Translations under genes and position numbers: made by a program
Shown here: positions 9,227-18,512 of the stretch, piece by piece
How the letters are laid out: each line of letters opens with the position of its first letter
How positions within the stretch are numbered: the stretch's first letter is position 1
The notes under the pieces: generated by a model
The model's input: the letters and a program-made list of their open reading frames with translations, nothing else
Told to the model about the DNA's origin: nothing
Database searches by the model: none
Assembly (NCBI RefSeq): GCF_030296755.1
Contig: NZ_AP027741.1
Span: 2,233,475 to 2,297,474, forward strand
Reading direction: 5' to 3'
Origin: Methylophaga marina
GTDB lineage: Bacteria > Pseudomonadota > Gammaproteobacteria > Nitrosococcales > Methylophagaceae
DNA length: 64,000 nt

Positions 9227-10424
9227 GGTCTTTTTTAGAAATGTATCTGGCTTTGGGCTCTTTTTTACTCTTTTGTTTATTGACTTTGCCTTTCGGTGCC
9301 AAGCCCTTCATTTTTACTACAGGTAATGACTGGCCAATATGATGTTCGATGCGCTCAAGGTTTTTTTGGTCATGGCTTTCCACCAGATTGACAGCAATAC
9401 CTGATTGTCCAGCTCGCCCGGTTCTGCCAACACGATGAATATAAATATCACCACGAAACGGCACATCATAGTTAACGACGTGGCTCACTTGCGGTAAATC
9501 CAGTCCACGTGAAGCTACATCTGTTGCAACTAAGACTTTGATTTTTCCTTGACGGAATTTACGTGTTCGTTCTCGGCGATCTGCCTGAGAGAATTCACCA
9601 TGCACTACCTGAGCAGAGATATTTTGTGATTGTAAGTAATCAGCCACTTCATCTGCACGTTCTTTTTTATTACAAAAGACCAAAGCACTTTTACACTCGT
9701 CCGATTGAATCATGGCTTTGAGTAGTGCCTGTTTATGTTCACGATTATCGGCTAAATAGACACGCTGCTCGACCTGTTCGGCATAGTGGTTTGAAGCATT
9801 CACATCCACTCGGGTAGCATCAGGCAGTAAAGTATTAGCAAAAATTTCCACACCGGCACCAGCCAGTGTGGCGGAGAACAAGCAGGTTTGGAATGCTGTT
9901 GTAATTGAAGCTAATAATGTCGCGACATCAGGACCTTGTCCCATATCCAGCATACGATCCGCTTCATCTATCACCACAAACTCAATCAGTGATAAATCGG
10001 CCTGCTCTTGTTCAACTAAGTTCAATAAACGGCCGGGTGTGGCAATGATGACATCACAGCCTTCATCTAAAACCTTTTGTTGGGCAGTGGGTGCCTGACC
10101 ACCGGTAATCATGGCAATATCGATTGGATCTTCTTTACTGAAGGTTTTAAGCACATGTTGAATCTGGAAGGCCAGCTCACGTGTTGGAGCCAGAATGAGA
10201 GCGACAGGTTCATGTGAACGATGCTTTCTGTCCCAGAGCTTTTGTAATAAAGGCACAACAAATGCTGCGGTCTTGCCTGTCCCTGTGGCCGCACAGGCCA
10301 ATACGTCCTGACCGGCTAAAATAAGCGGGATCGTTTCTTCTTGAATTGGCGTAGGGGTGGTGTAGCCGTGAGCAGCGATAGCGCTCAACAGGCTGTCTTC
10401 TAACATGAGATCTTCAAATGACAT
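9213..10424 (-). CDS. DEAD-box ATP-dependent RNA helicase (RhlE/SrmB type)
   Basis: The 403-residue protein has the full set of DEAD-box motifs: TPTPIQ (Q motif), AATGTGKTAAF (Walker A), PTRELA, TPGRL, VIDEADRMLD, SATL, DVASRGLD and HRVGRTGRAG. A short lysine-rich tail follows. It unwinds RNA duplexes, probably in ribosome assembly or mRNA turnover. The tail is shorter than in classical RhlE, so the subfamily cannot be fixed by eye. It starts directly after the stop of the upstream SMP-30-like gene. Confidence 0.87.
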   Translation of the reverse strand: MSFEDLMLEDSLLSAIAAHGYTTPTPIQEETIPLILAGQDVLACAATGTGKTAAFVVPLLQKLWDRKHRSHEPVALILAPTRELAFQIQHVLKTFSKEDPIDIAMITGGQAPTAQQKVLDEGCDVIIATPGRLLNLVEQEQADLSLIEFVVIDEADRMLDMGQGPDVATLLASITTAFQTCLFSATLAGAGVEIFANTLLPDATRVDVNASNHYAEQVEQRVYLADNREHKQALLKAMIQSDECKSALVFCNKKERADEVADYLQSQNISAQVVHGEFSQADRRERTRKFRQGKIKVLVATDVASRGLDLPQVSHVVNYDVPFRGDIYIHRVGRTGRAGQSGIAVNLVESHDQKNLERIEHHIGQSLPVVKMKGLAPKGKVNKQKSKKEPKARYISKKDRAQE

Positions 10425-11294
10425 TTAGCGGTGTATCCGGAATGCAGTGATGACGTTATCCATCATCATTGGAACAATAACAAGGTCTTTCTCAGGCATA
10501 ACTGTATGGTCAGCACTACCTGGATTAAATTCAATCAAAGTTTCACTTCTTCCTTCAGGTGTGATTTTTAATAATCGGCCTTTCATCCAATCGGTGACCA
10601 GGTAATTCCCCTGACCATCTGCTTCGATGCCATCCAGATTACCCACGGGTGATTGGTCACCCAGGCTTTTCATCTGTTGTGTAATCAGATCAATGATTTT
10701 TAAATGTCCCGGCGTCTCGGTTTCAAACCCTTTGGTCATATTGCCCCAGCTGGCGACAATCAGATTATTATGCTCAACCAAAAGACCGTTGGGGGATTCT
10801 AGAGCAGGGTCATCCATCCAGACATTAAAGTCATCACCAGACAAGCGATAGATGCGGTTTGTCATCATGTCGCTGACGTAAACATGTCCCTGTTTATCAA
10901 TGGCCACATCATTCAGAAATTGGGCATTCTCCGCGGGATAACGCTTGATGATGCGTTGTTCAGCAATATCAATGACCACCAGTTCATCAATATCAGAAAC
11001 ATAGAGATGGTTACCACTGAGTGCCAATCCTTTTGGGGCATTGAGGCCATCCAGCCAATGCAGTTTTTCAATCTCACCTTTGACTGATAATTGGCTAATA
11101 AAGCCATTACCATCTGCATCTAGGGGATTGCCATTAACATTCGAGACATATAAATGTTTTGTGATGGGATCATAGATAACAGATTCAGGTGTTTTAAGTT
11201 CTGCCGGGCTGCTCCATACAGGTGACAGCACTGTGTTAGCACAGACCTGTACTGACATTAATAAGCCGGTCAGCAATAGCGTTAACCGTTTCAT
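10425..11294 (-). CDS. Secreted SMP-30/gluconolactonase-like beta-propeller protein
   Basis: About 289 residues with a signal peptide (MKRLTLLLTGLLMSVQVCA) and a repeated NHL/SMP-30-like pattern: YVSNVNG, LYVSDIDELVVID, VYVSDMMTNRIYRL, NYLVTDWMKGRLLKI. These are blades of a six-bladed propeller. The ATG at 11294 is chosen because GGAG lies 6 nt upstream; longer in-frame starts have no ribosome site. Substrate and function are unknown. The SMP-30 name is a fold-level resemblance, not a proven lactonase. Confidence 0.65.
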   Translation of the reverse strand: MKRLTLLLTGLLMSVQVCANTVLSPVWSSPAELKTPESVIYDPITKHLYVSNVNGNPLDADGNGFISQLSVKGEIEKLHWLDGLNAPKGLALSGNHLYVSDIDELVVIDIAEQRIIKRYPAENAQFLNDVAIDKQGHVYVSDMMTNRIYRLSGDDFNVWMDDPALESPNGLLVEHNNLIVASWGNMTKGFETETPGHLKIIDLITQQMKSLGDQSPVGNLDGIEADGQGNYLVTDWMKGRLLKITPEGRSETLIEFNPGSADHTVMPEKDLVIVPMMMDNVITAFRIHR

Positions 11295-11348
11295 CATCTT
11301 CTCCAATAACAATCTGAGTGCATAATAACAGGCCAAGCCCTATCCCGC

Positions 11349-12218
11349 TCAAGCGTTTAGAACCAGTAAGCTGCCTGCCACCATTACCAGACAAGCTGAT
11401 AAGCGTCGCCAGAGATGTTCTTCATTAAAAATGCGGTAGCCAAGGAATACCTGTAGCACCATACTTAGTTGAAATAATGCCAGAGAATAAGCGACCAAAA
11501 GCTGTGAAAATACCAGCATAGTCATGTATTGCATCAGAAAGATCAGACAGCCCAGATAAACAAAAGGGCGGATGTTATGTCGCGCTTTTGCGATATTGGT
11601 GGTGATATCTTTTTTGATAAAAAGCCATTGAGTTAAGGCTGCCAACGGCAAACCCAATAAACACCAGAACACGGTTGTAGCTAAGGCTCCACCTTCTATC
11701 ACTGCTGTTTTCAGCGGTAGAGTGCCGATAGAAAAAAGCAAAATCGATAAAAACCGGTATTGAACGCCTTTGTCTTTGAACAAGGTCAACATGCGGCTTT
11801 GCGAAGTCGTTTTGGGCGGAAATAAAAAATAGCTCCCCACCACAATGACCGCGACACCAAAAAAGCCTTGAAGGCTGGGGATTTCTCCAATAAATATCAT
11901 TGCCAGTATCATGGAGATAACGACTTTGTAGGCATTCAAAGGCCCAAACACAGATAGATCTGTTTTTGATAAAGACATGACCAGATAGGCTGTACCCGCC
12001 ATATCCAGTAGGGCGGCAAAGAAAATATTTATCCAAAAATTGCTTGTCAGTGAAAACAGGTCAAGTAAAGAAAGTAGTGGTAGACAGATAACGGCTAGAA
12101 CAAGATAAGAACTAAAAACAATAAACAGTGAGTCAAAGCCACGGTGAGTCAGTTGCTTTTGAAAAACATTAGAGAATGCCGAGAACAGTAACCTGCTCAG
12201 CACAACGAGGATTTCCAT
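11349..12218 (-). CDS. DMT-family (EamA-like) transporter
   Basis: The 289-residue protein is almost wholly hydrophobic, with about ten membrane helices arranged as two EamA-like halves. The first half includes VFGPLNAYKVVISMI and FIGEIPS, a typical pattern. These proteins export metabolites or import small organics; nothing here shows the substrate. It starts 2 nt after the DUF411 gene ends, so it belongs to the same transcription unit. Confidence 0.75.
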   Translation of the reverse strand: MEILVVLSRLLFSAFSNVFQKQLTHRGFDSLFIVFSSYLVLAVICLPLLSLLDLFSLTSNFWINIFFAALLDMAGTAYLVMSLSKTDLSVFGPLNAYKVVISMILAMIFIGEIPSLQGFFGVAVIVVGSYFLFPPKTTSQSRMLTLFKDKGVQYRFLSILLFSIGTLPLKTAVIEGGALATTVFWCLLGLPLAALTQWLFIKKDITTNIAKARHNIRPFVYLGCLIFLMQYMTMLVFSQLLVAYSLALFQLSMVLQVFLGYRIFNEEHLWRRLSACLVMVAGSLLVLNA

Positions 12219-12220
12219 GG

Positions 12221-12730
12221 TTATTCCTCAGTTGTGCTGGCCTGGTAATGCTGATTTTCATCAAGCTGATAGGTAGTAAAAATGCTGTATTGTTGGTTTG
12301 GGGTAAACTCAATAACGGCAAAATTATCTTTGCGGGGGCCCATTTCCATGCCGGGCGTACCCACTGGCATTTGAGGAACAGCGAGCCCGGTGATAGTGGG
12401 TTTTTGTGTCAGTAAACGCATGATATCAGCAGCTGGTACGTGCCCTTCGATAACATAACCTTCGATCACGGCCGTGTGACAAGAGTGCATAGCATGAGGG
12501 ACGCCTAACTTTTCTTTAACGGCATCAAGATTGTGTGTTAATTGATCGGTGACATTGAATCCGTGATGCTCAAGGTGACTGATCCACTTATGACAACACT
12601 GACAATTCGGGTTACGGTAAACCTTGATATCAAGTGGTTTATCTAAATTGATAGTCGACTCAGACCACTCTGAGTCTGCATAAGCAGTTGTATTCAACAA
12701 ACAGACGAGTAAAAAAAGAAGCGTTTTCAT
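12221..12730 (-). CDS. DUF411-family periplasmic protein, likely metal-binding
   Basis: The 169-residue protein has a signal peptide (MKTLLFLLVCLLNTTAYA) and the DUF411 core: YRNPNCQCCHKW near residue 40, then HAMHSCHTAVIEGYVIEGHVP. The CxCC cluster plus the HxxHSCH motif suggests copper or another soft metal as ligand. DUF411 proteins are often found near metal resistance genes, though none is recognisable here. The start codon lies directly after the stop of the small upstream gene. Confidence 0.82.
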   Translation of the reverse strand: MKTLLFLLVCLLNTTAYADSEWSESTINLDKPLDIKVYRNPNCQCCHKWISHLEHHGFNVTDQLTHNLDAVKEKLGVPHAMHSCHTAVIEGYVIEGHVPAADIMRLLTQKPTITGLAVPQMPVGTPGMEMGPRKDNFAVIEFTPNQQYSIFTTYQLDENQHYQASTTEE

Positions 12731-12982
12731 TTATAAATATTCAACATAGATTTCAGTATCGTGACTGTGTTTTTCAACCTGACTCAAAGCATGGATGACT
12801 GATCTTTCATTAGTTGGGTCAGCCTGTTCGCTGAGAAAAAAACAGTCGCAGCCAGATTCGACTAATTTGGCATAATCATTGGTGTTTTTTAGATCCGGAT
12901 TCAACCAGACAGTCGCTTGCTCTGCCTGTATTTCTGAAGCCGCTTCAGCTAAACCCTCGGCTGTAAAAATCAAGAAAATCAT
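12731..12982 (-). CDS. Small hypothetical protein
   Basis: The 83-residue acidic protein has no recognised domain and no clear signal peptide; the N-terminus MIFLIFTAEGLAEAAS is short and weakly hydrophobic. Two cysteines sit in SGCDCFFL. Its ATG overlaps the stop of the upstream binding-protein gene (ATGA), and its stop directly precedes the DUF411 ATG. Translational coupling on both sides supports it as a real gene. Function unknown. Confidence 0.6.
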   Translation of the reverse strand: MIFLIFTAEGLAEAASEIQAEQATVWLNPDLKNTNDYAKLVESGCDCFFLSEQADPTNERSVIHALSQVEKHSHDTEIYVEYL

Positions 12983-14088
12983 TGGGCCGGTTCAAGGTTT
13001 AAGTAAGTTCTTTCAGAAATTTGAGACCAATCAGCATCCTTTTGACGGAATGCCTGATATGCATCGAAGACACGTTTAAATTTCGGATTCTTCTCGGCTT
13101 CTTCAACTAAAGTTTCATCTGACAGGGCTTTTAAACGTTGCAACACATCATCTGGGAAGGGCGCTATAGTAATGTCATCACGTGCTTTCAGAATTTGTAA
13201 TGCCTCAGCGTTTTTATGCTCCATCTCTGCCAGCATGGCCAGATTTTCTGCTTGAGCTGCATTCGCGACGATAGCTTGCAGATCAGGTGGTAGACTGTTC
13301 CACGCACGCTCATTCACAGTTAACTCCAGGACGGTGCCAGGTTCATGCCAACCTGGATAGTAATAATGCTCTGCAGCGCGATACAAACCTAAGCGCTCGT
13401 CATGATATGGCCCAATCCATTCAGTCGCATCAATCGTATTGCGTTCAAGCGCACTATAGACTTCACTGCCGGCCAATAAAACAGGGTTACCACCGGCTTT
13501 GGCTAATACCTTGCCACCTAAGCCTGGAATACGCATTTTTAATCCCTGCAGATCATCAACAGAATTGATTTCTTTATTAAACCAGCCGCCCATTTGGACA
13601 CCAGTGTTACCCAGCGGGAAAGGGATAACATGGAACGGCTTATAAACTTCACGCCATAATTCGAGGCCGCCACCATCGTATAACCATGAGTTCATACCTA
13701 ATGCTGTCATGCCAAAGGGGACGGTGGAAAAGAATTGCGCTTCAGGGACTTTACCGGCCCAGTAATAGGCACTGCCGTGCCCCATTTCTACCGTGCCCTG
13801 TGATACGGCTTCAAACACCTGTAAAGCAGGGATGAGTTCACCGCCGGCATATACTTTAATTTCCAGTCGTCCATTAGACATGGCCCTGATATTGGCAGCA
13901 AAACGTTCAGCACCTTCCTGTAATACAGGGAACCCCGGTGGCCAGGTTGTGACCATCTTCCATCGGTAACTCTTTTTATAGTCTGTATTATCAGTGACAG
14001 ATTTTGATTGTTCACTTTGTCCACATGAGGCCAGCATGAAAGTCATTAGACCCACAATGACAGAACGTGAAAAACAAGATGCCAACAT
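12979..14088 (-). CDS. TRAP transporter substrate-binding lipoprotein (DctP family)
   Basis: The 369-residue protein has a lipobox ending at Cys22 (MLASC) and a DctP/TakP-type fold: WKMVTTWPPGFPVLQEGAERFA, then MGHGSAYYW, LKMRIPGLGGKVL and NTIDATEWIGPYHD. TRAP binding proteins deliver carboxylates or keto acids to a DctQM permease. No dctQ or dctM lies in this window, so it is an orphan or works with a distant permease. It follows uvrD by 16 nt and is first in a closely packed set of small genes. Confidence 0.85.
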   Translation of the reverse strand: MLASCFSRSVIVGLMTFMLASCGQSEQSKSVTDNTDYKKSYRWKMVTTWPPGFPVLQEGAERFAANIRAMSNGRLEIKVYAGGELIPALQVFEAVSQGTVEMGHGSAYYWAGKVPEAQFFSTVPFGMTALGMNSWLYDGGGLELWREVYKPFHVIPFPLGNTGVQMGGWFNKEINSVDDLQGLKMRIPGLGGKVLAKAGGNPVLLAGSEVYSALERNTIDATEWIGPYHDERLGLYRAAEHYYYPGWHEPGTVLELTVNERAWNSLPPDLQAIVANAAQAENLAMLAEMEHKNAEALQILKARDDITIAPFPDDVLQRLKALSDETLVEEAEKNPKFKRVFDAYQAFRQKDADWSQISERTYLNLEPAQ

Positions 14089-14104
14089 AGATGTATGTCC
14101 CTAA

Positions 14105-16273
14105 TTAAAGTATGTCTAATTTAGCATAAGCCAGTACTAACCACTTACTACCAGCATGTTTGAAGTTGACTTGCACTCGCGCATTTTTGCCTGAACCTTC
14201 GGTATCAAGCACGATTCCCGGGCCAAACTTTTGATGATGCACCTGCTGTCCGGTTTTGATGCCTGTTTCGTTCATTGTCTGTGTGTCTCGACCGCGAACA
14301 CCATTCAGGCTGGGAGTGATATGGTTTTTGCGAGCACGAACTTCTTCTGTACACTCGGTCGGAAGTTCACTCAGAAAACGTGACGGGCGTTGAATCATTT
14401 CTTGCCCATAGAGAAAGCGCGATTCTGTGTACATCAGATAGAGGGTTTTTCTCGCGCGTGTCATGCCGACATAACAAAGCCGTCTCTCTTCGGCAAGGCG
14501 GACAGGATCATCACTGGACTTTTGTCCGGGGAACAGACCTTCTTCCATGCCCACCATAAAGACGATTGGAAATTCGAGACCTTTGGCGGAATGTAATGTC
14601 ATTAATTGCACGCAATCTTCCCAGCGGTCAGCCTGATTCTCACCGGCTTCGAGTGCAGCATGGGCAAGAAATGCATCCAGATCCGACATGTCTTCTGCTT
14701 CTTCAGGTTTGTGAAACTGTTTGGTCGCTGAGATTAATTCGTCCAGGTTATCAATCCGACCTTGCCCTTTTTCGGTCTTATCTTTGGCAAAGTGGGCTTT
14801 TAGGCCACTTTCATCAATGACTAACTGTGTCAGTTCATTTAAGCCCATCACGGTGTCTTGTTCAGGAGTCAGTGAATCAATCAGTGTGATAAAACCCGCT
14901 AGCGCATTACCTGCTCGTGCCGCAAAGGCTTTAGCATCGAGCATCTCTATGGCACTGTGCCACATCGAAATACCGCGTTCACGAGCATATTGGCGTACTT
15001 GTGTGAGAGTGGCAGCGCCGATACCGCGCGTAGGTGTGTTGACGATACGTTCAAAAGCGGCGTCATCGAGACGGTTTGATACCAGACGCAAATAAGACAG
15101 AACGTCTTTTATTTCAGCCCGCTCAAAAAAGCGTAAGCCACCATAAACCCGATATGGCATAGCAGCTTGTAGTAAGGCTTCCTCAATGACCCGTGATTGC
15201 GCATTCGAACGATAGAGCACGGCAGCATCACTTCTTTTCCCACCGTTTTCTACCCATTTACGGATTTGCTCGACAAGGTATGAGGCTTCGTCACGTTCGT
15301 TGTAAGCGTTATAAATCTGGATGGGATCGCCGTCATCATCCTCTGTCCATAATTCTTTGCCTAAGCGTTCACTATTATTGGCAATAACCGCATTAGCTGC
15401 TTTGAGAATATTGCCAGTAGAACGATAGTTTTGTTCTAGACGGATGGTGCTGGCACCCTGGTAGTCGGTGTCGAACTGTTGAATATTTTCTATACGTGCA
15501 CCACGCCAGCCATAGATAGACTGATCATCATCCCCCACGATAAACAGGTGTCCGCTAGTTCCGGCGAGTAATCTTAGCCAAGCATATTGCAAGGTATTAG
15601 TATCCTGAAACTCGTCGACTAAAATTTGTTTAAACCGCTGCTGATAGTGCGCCAGAATATCGGGCCGTTTTAACCAGAGTTCATGGCTTCTTAATAAAAT
15701 TTCACCGAAATCGATGACCCCAGCTCGTTGACAAGCTTGTTCATAGGCAAGGTAAATGGCCAGCATATTTTTTGAATAAGGGTCATGACCTGCCTGAATA
15801 TCTTTGGCACGCAGGCCTTCATCTTTTTGTGCATTGATGTACCACTGGGCCTGTTTAGGTGGCCATTGTGCTTCATCCAGTTCCATCGCGCGGATGATGC
15901 GTTTCAGCATCCGAAGTTGATCATCGCTATCCAGAATCTGGAAATTTTGAGGCAGATCGGCTTCTTTCCAATGTGAGCGCAATAGGCGGTGAGCTAAGCC
16001 ATGAAAGGTGCCTACCCACATGCCGCCTGGTGGATAACCCAGAATCTCTTCAATACGACCACGCATTTCTGCAGCCGCTTTATTGGTGAAGGTCACAGCT
16101 AAAATATTACCCGCTGAAAAACCTTCTGCTTGTATCAGCCAGGCTATTCTGTGGACTAATACCCGTGTTTTTCCACTACCGGCTCCCGCCAGAATCCTAG
16201 CGTGGCCTAGAGGTGCAGCAACCGCTTCACGTTGTGGTTTGTTTAGATCGTTTAAAAGCTCTGAGACATCCAT
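14105..16273 (-). CDS. uvrD: DNA helicase II UvrD
   Basis: UvrD is a superfamily 1 3'-5' helicase of nucleotide-excision and mismatch repair. The 722-residue length matches the family. Visible motifs are LNKPQREAV (Q motif), AGAGSGKTRVL (Walker A, about residue 30), TFTNKAAAEM, VDEFQDTN, GDDDQSIYGWRGA, LEQNYRS, MTLHSAKGLEFP and VGMTRARK. A C-terminal Tudor-like tail (VNFKHAGSKWLVLAYAKL) is present. It appears to head the minus-strand run that ends at the PqiA-like gene. Confidence 0.95.
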   Translation of the reverse strand: MDVSELLNDLNKPQREAVAAPLGHARILAGAGSGKTRVLVHRIAWLIQAEGFSAGNILAVTFTNKAAAEMRGRIEEILGYPPGGMWVGTFHGLAHRLLRSHWKEADLPQNFQILDSDDQLRMLKRIIRAMELDEAQWPPKQAQWYINAQKDEGLRAKDIQAGHDPYSKNMLAIYLAYEQACQRAGVIDFGEILLRSHELWLKRPDILAHYQQRFKQILVDEFQDTNTLQYAWLRLLAGTSGHLFIVGDDDQSIYGWRGARIENIQQFDTDYQGASTIRLEQNYRSTGNILKAANAVIANNSERLGKELWTEDDDGDPIQIYNAYNERDEASYLVEQIRKWVENGGKRSDAAVLYRSNAQSRVIEEALLQAAMPYRVYGGLRFFERAEIKDVLSYLRLVSNRLDDAAFERIVNTPTRGIGAATLTQVRQYARERGISMWHSAIEMLDAKAFAARAGNALAGFITLIDSLTPEQDTVMGLNELTQLVIDESGLKAHFAKDKTEKGQGRIDNLDELISATKQFHKPEEAEDMSDLDAFLAHAALEAGENQADRWEDCVQLMTLHSAKGLEFPIVFMVGMEEGLFPGQKSSDDPVRLAEERRLCYVGMTRARKTLYLMYTESRFLYGQEMIQRPSRFLSELPTECTEEVRARKNHITPSLNGVRGRDTQTMNETGIKTGQQVHHQKFGPGIVLDTEGSGKNARVQVNFKHAGSKWLVLAYAKLDIL

Positions 16274-16405
16274 TTTGTGATCATATCGTTCAGAAATAAA
16301 TAAACCAGCACATTATCCGGTGTGATGGATATGAACTGGTCAATTGATGTTATGCCATATCAGTCGGGCGGGGGACTGATAGCGTATCTGCATAACGCTC
16401 ATTGT

Positions 16406-16445
16406 AAAAATCAAACTCCCCGCAACGAGAATGCTTGCGGGGAGT
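16406..16445 (-). terminator. Rho-independent terminator of trxA
   Basis: Read on the minus strand, an 11-bp perfect stem (ACTCCCCGCAA/TTGCGGGGAGT) is followed by TTTGATTTTT just downstream of the trxA stop. Confidence 0.8.
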
Positions 16446-16454
16446 ATGTATTTT

Positions 16455-16781
16455 TTAGATGTTGCTATCTAAAAATGCAGCCAATTGTGATTTTGTTAAA
16501 GCACCTACTTTTGTGGCTTCAACTTCACCATCTTTAAACAACATTAATGTTGGGATACCACGGATACCGTAGCGTGGTGGAGTGTCCTGATTTTCGTCAA
16601 TATTCAGCTTGCAAACTTTCAACTTACCAGCGTATTCGGTCGCGATTTCATCCAATACAGGGGCGATCATTTTGCATGGACCACACCATTCAGCCCAGTA
16701 ATCGACCAACACAGGCAGGTCAGACTGTAGTACTTGGCTATCAAAGTCGCCATCGGTCACGTGGGTGACGTTTTCGCTCAT
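16455..16781 (-). CDS. trxA: Thioredoxin 1
   Basis: TrxA is a small cytoplasmic disulfide reductase that serves ribonucleotide reductase, methionine sulfoxide reductase and others. The 108-residue protein has the active site WCGPCK (cysteines 33 and 36), the cis-proline segment [10 protein letters not shown] and the family's usual length. GGAGATAAAAC precedes the ATG. It is divergent from rhlB, the same pairing found in Escherichia coli, and is followed by its own terminator. Confidence 0.97.
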   Translation of the reverse strand: MSENVTHVTDGDFDSQVLQSDLPVLVDYWAEWCGPCKMIAPVLDEIATEYAGKLKVCKLNIDENQDTPPRYGIRGIPTLMLFKDGEVEATKVGALTKSQLAAFLDSNI

Positions 16782-16879
16782 GTTTTATCTCCAGTGGTAT
16801 ATAAAGTATCGTGGGTCTATACTCCCATACGATATAGCCTAACATTTTTTCCTATCACAAAAGGTAATGCAAGTATTCT

Positions 16880-18158
16880 ATGAGTGCACATCTAACCGAG
16901 CAGGCCTTCTCATCCTTGCCACTCCACGCTTCACTAAAAGCCGGGCTGGCAAAGGCCGGATTCGAATTCTGTACCCCGATTCAAGCTTCTGCGCTGCCAT
17001 TATTACTATCAGGCCGTGATGTTGCTGGTCAGGCACAGACAGGAACGGGCAAAACCATTGCTTTTTTACTTGCTACCTTTCAATGCCTGCTTGAAAAAAG
17101 CCTGCCGAAAATTGGGACGGAAAACAACCACGCGCACTGATTTTAGCTCCGACTCGCGAATTAGCCATTCAAATAGCGAAAGATGCAGAAAAACTTAATG
17201 CTGAATCAGGACTGCGTATTGGTATCGCACATGGAGGCAAAGATTACCAACGTCAGCGCGATATGATTACGGAGGGGCTGGATATTTTAATCGGCACGCC
17301 TGGGCGCTTGCTGGATTATCAGAAACAGCGCGTGTTCAGTTTAAAATTCATTGATGTCGTTGTACTTGATGAAGCCGATCGGATGTTTGATCTGGGCTTT
17401 ATTAAAGATGTCCGTTATTTCCTGCGTCGTATCCCTAAACCCGAGCAACGTTTAGGGATGTTGTTTTCAGCGACATTGAGCTACAAAGTTAGCGAATTAG
17501 CTTACGAACATATGAATAACCCAGAAAAAGTTCAGGTCGAACCTGAAAAAATGATGGGGGATCGTATTGAAGAATGGGTGTACTACCCGGCGAATGATGA
17601 AAAAATTCCTCTGCTGCTGGCATTGATTAAACGTTTGAATCCTGAACGGGGCATTATTTTTGTCAATACAAAACAAGCTGCAGATGTTGTCTGGGGATAT
17701 TTGGAGGGGAATGGCTACAAGGCTTCATTATTGTCTGGTGATGTGCCCCAGAAAAAACGTGAACGCTTATTGCAACATTTCCAAGATGGCGAATTTCCCT
17801 TCCTCGTCGCCACTGATGTTGCTGCGCGAGGATTACATATTCCTGAGGTGAGTCATGTATTTAATTATGATTTACCCCAAGATGTAGAGGACTACGTTCA
17901 TCGCACGGGACGGACTGCTCGAGCAGGGGCTAGCGGTGTTGCCATCAGTTTAGCGTGTGAAGAATATGTATTTTCACTGCCAGATATTGAAGCTTATATC
18001 AAACATAAATTACCATTAGCATCAACCTCTGATGAGCAACTGGACACACCCAAGCCACGAGTAAAAAAGGAAAAAGAAGCCGCACCACAACGAAAAAGAC
18101 ACGACGCGAATAAATCATCAAAGCCACGACGCAGGCGTCCAAGGCAAGAAAAAAGTAA
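16880..18158 (+). CDS. rhlB: ATP-dependent RNA helicase RhlB, interrupted by apparent frameshifts
   Basis: RhlB is the DEAD-box helicase of the RNA degradosome. The frame opens with [14 protein letters not shown] and [11 protein letters not shown], then breaks at an A4 run (17108-17111). The expected continuation ([15 protein letters not shown]) is in the next frame and runs through [33 protein letters not shown] and [11 protein letters not shown] second loss at an A6 run (18149-18154) would explain a nonsense C-terminal extension to 18462; with one more A the gene ends RQEKK then stop. Restoring both gives 426 residues, matching the family. Divergent from trxA. Confidence 0.85.
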
Positions 18159-18164
18159 TGATAG

Positions 18165-18512
18165 ATGCAGATCAACAATAACAGACAAGCGAATTTTTAC
18201 CCGCTGGTTCCTACTGAACCACGCAATAATACGCGTTTGCCTGTTACTTTTGATGCTGCCGCTGAATACACCGCCACCATCGTTGATAAAGAACAAGCTG
18301 ATACAACGAATGTCGTTGTGCCAGTGGCCTCCACACAAGATAGTCAGCAAGCGCAATTTGTCAGGCAGTTTATCGGCACTGAACGTGACTCATCTTCGTC
18401 TGAACGACAAAACAATCTACTACCAAAGTCTGTACAGCAATATTTATATATCAAGGACATGAATAATGATTCAAAGCCGTCAGGAGGGCAGTTAGTGGAT
18501 GAGATGGTTTAG
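18165..18512 (+). CDS. Hypothetical protein downstream of rhlB
   Basis: The 115-residue soluble, polar protein ([20 protein letters not shown]...) has no recognised domain and no signal peptide. It is probably real: the reading frame is rich in ordinary codons, starts just after the repaired rhlB stop, and overlaps the next lipoprotein gene by 14 nt. It competes with the frameshifted rhlB tail for the same DNA, and this one looks more protein-like. Function unknown. Confidence 0.55.
   Translation: MQINNNRQANFYPLVPTEPRNNTRLPVTFDAAAEYTATIVDKEQADTTNVVVPVASTQDSQQAQFVRQFIGTERDSSSSERQNNLLPKSVQQYLYIKDMNNDSKPSGGQLVDEMV

Noticed and set aside
11575-12036. 153-codon frame antisense-phase to the DMT transporter gene
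   Set aside because: Same strand, other frame of a clear membrane protein; no start signal.
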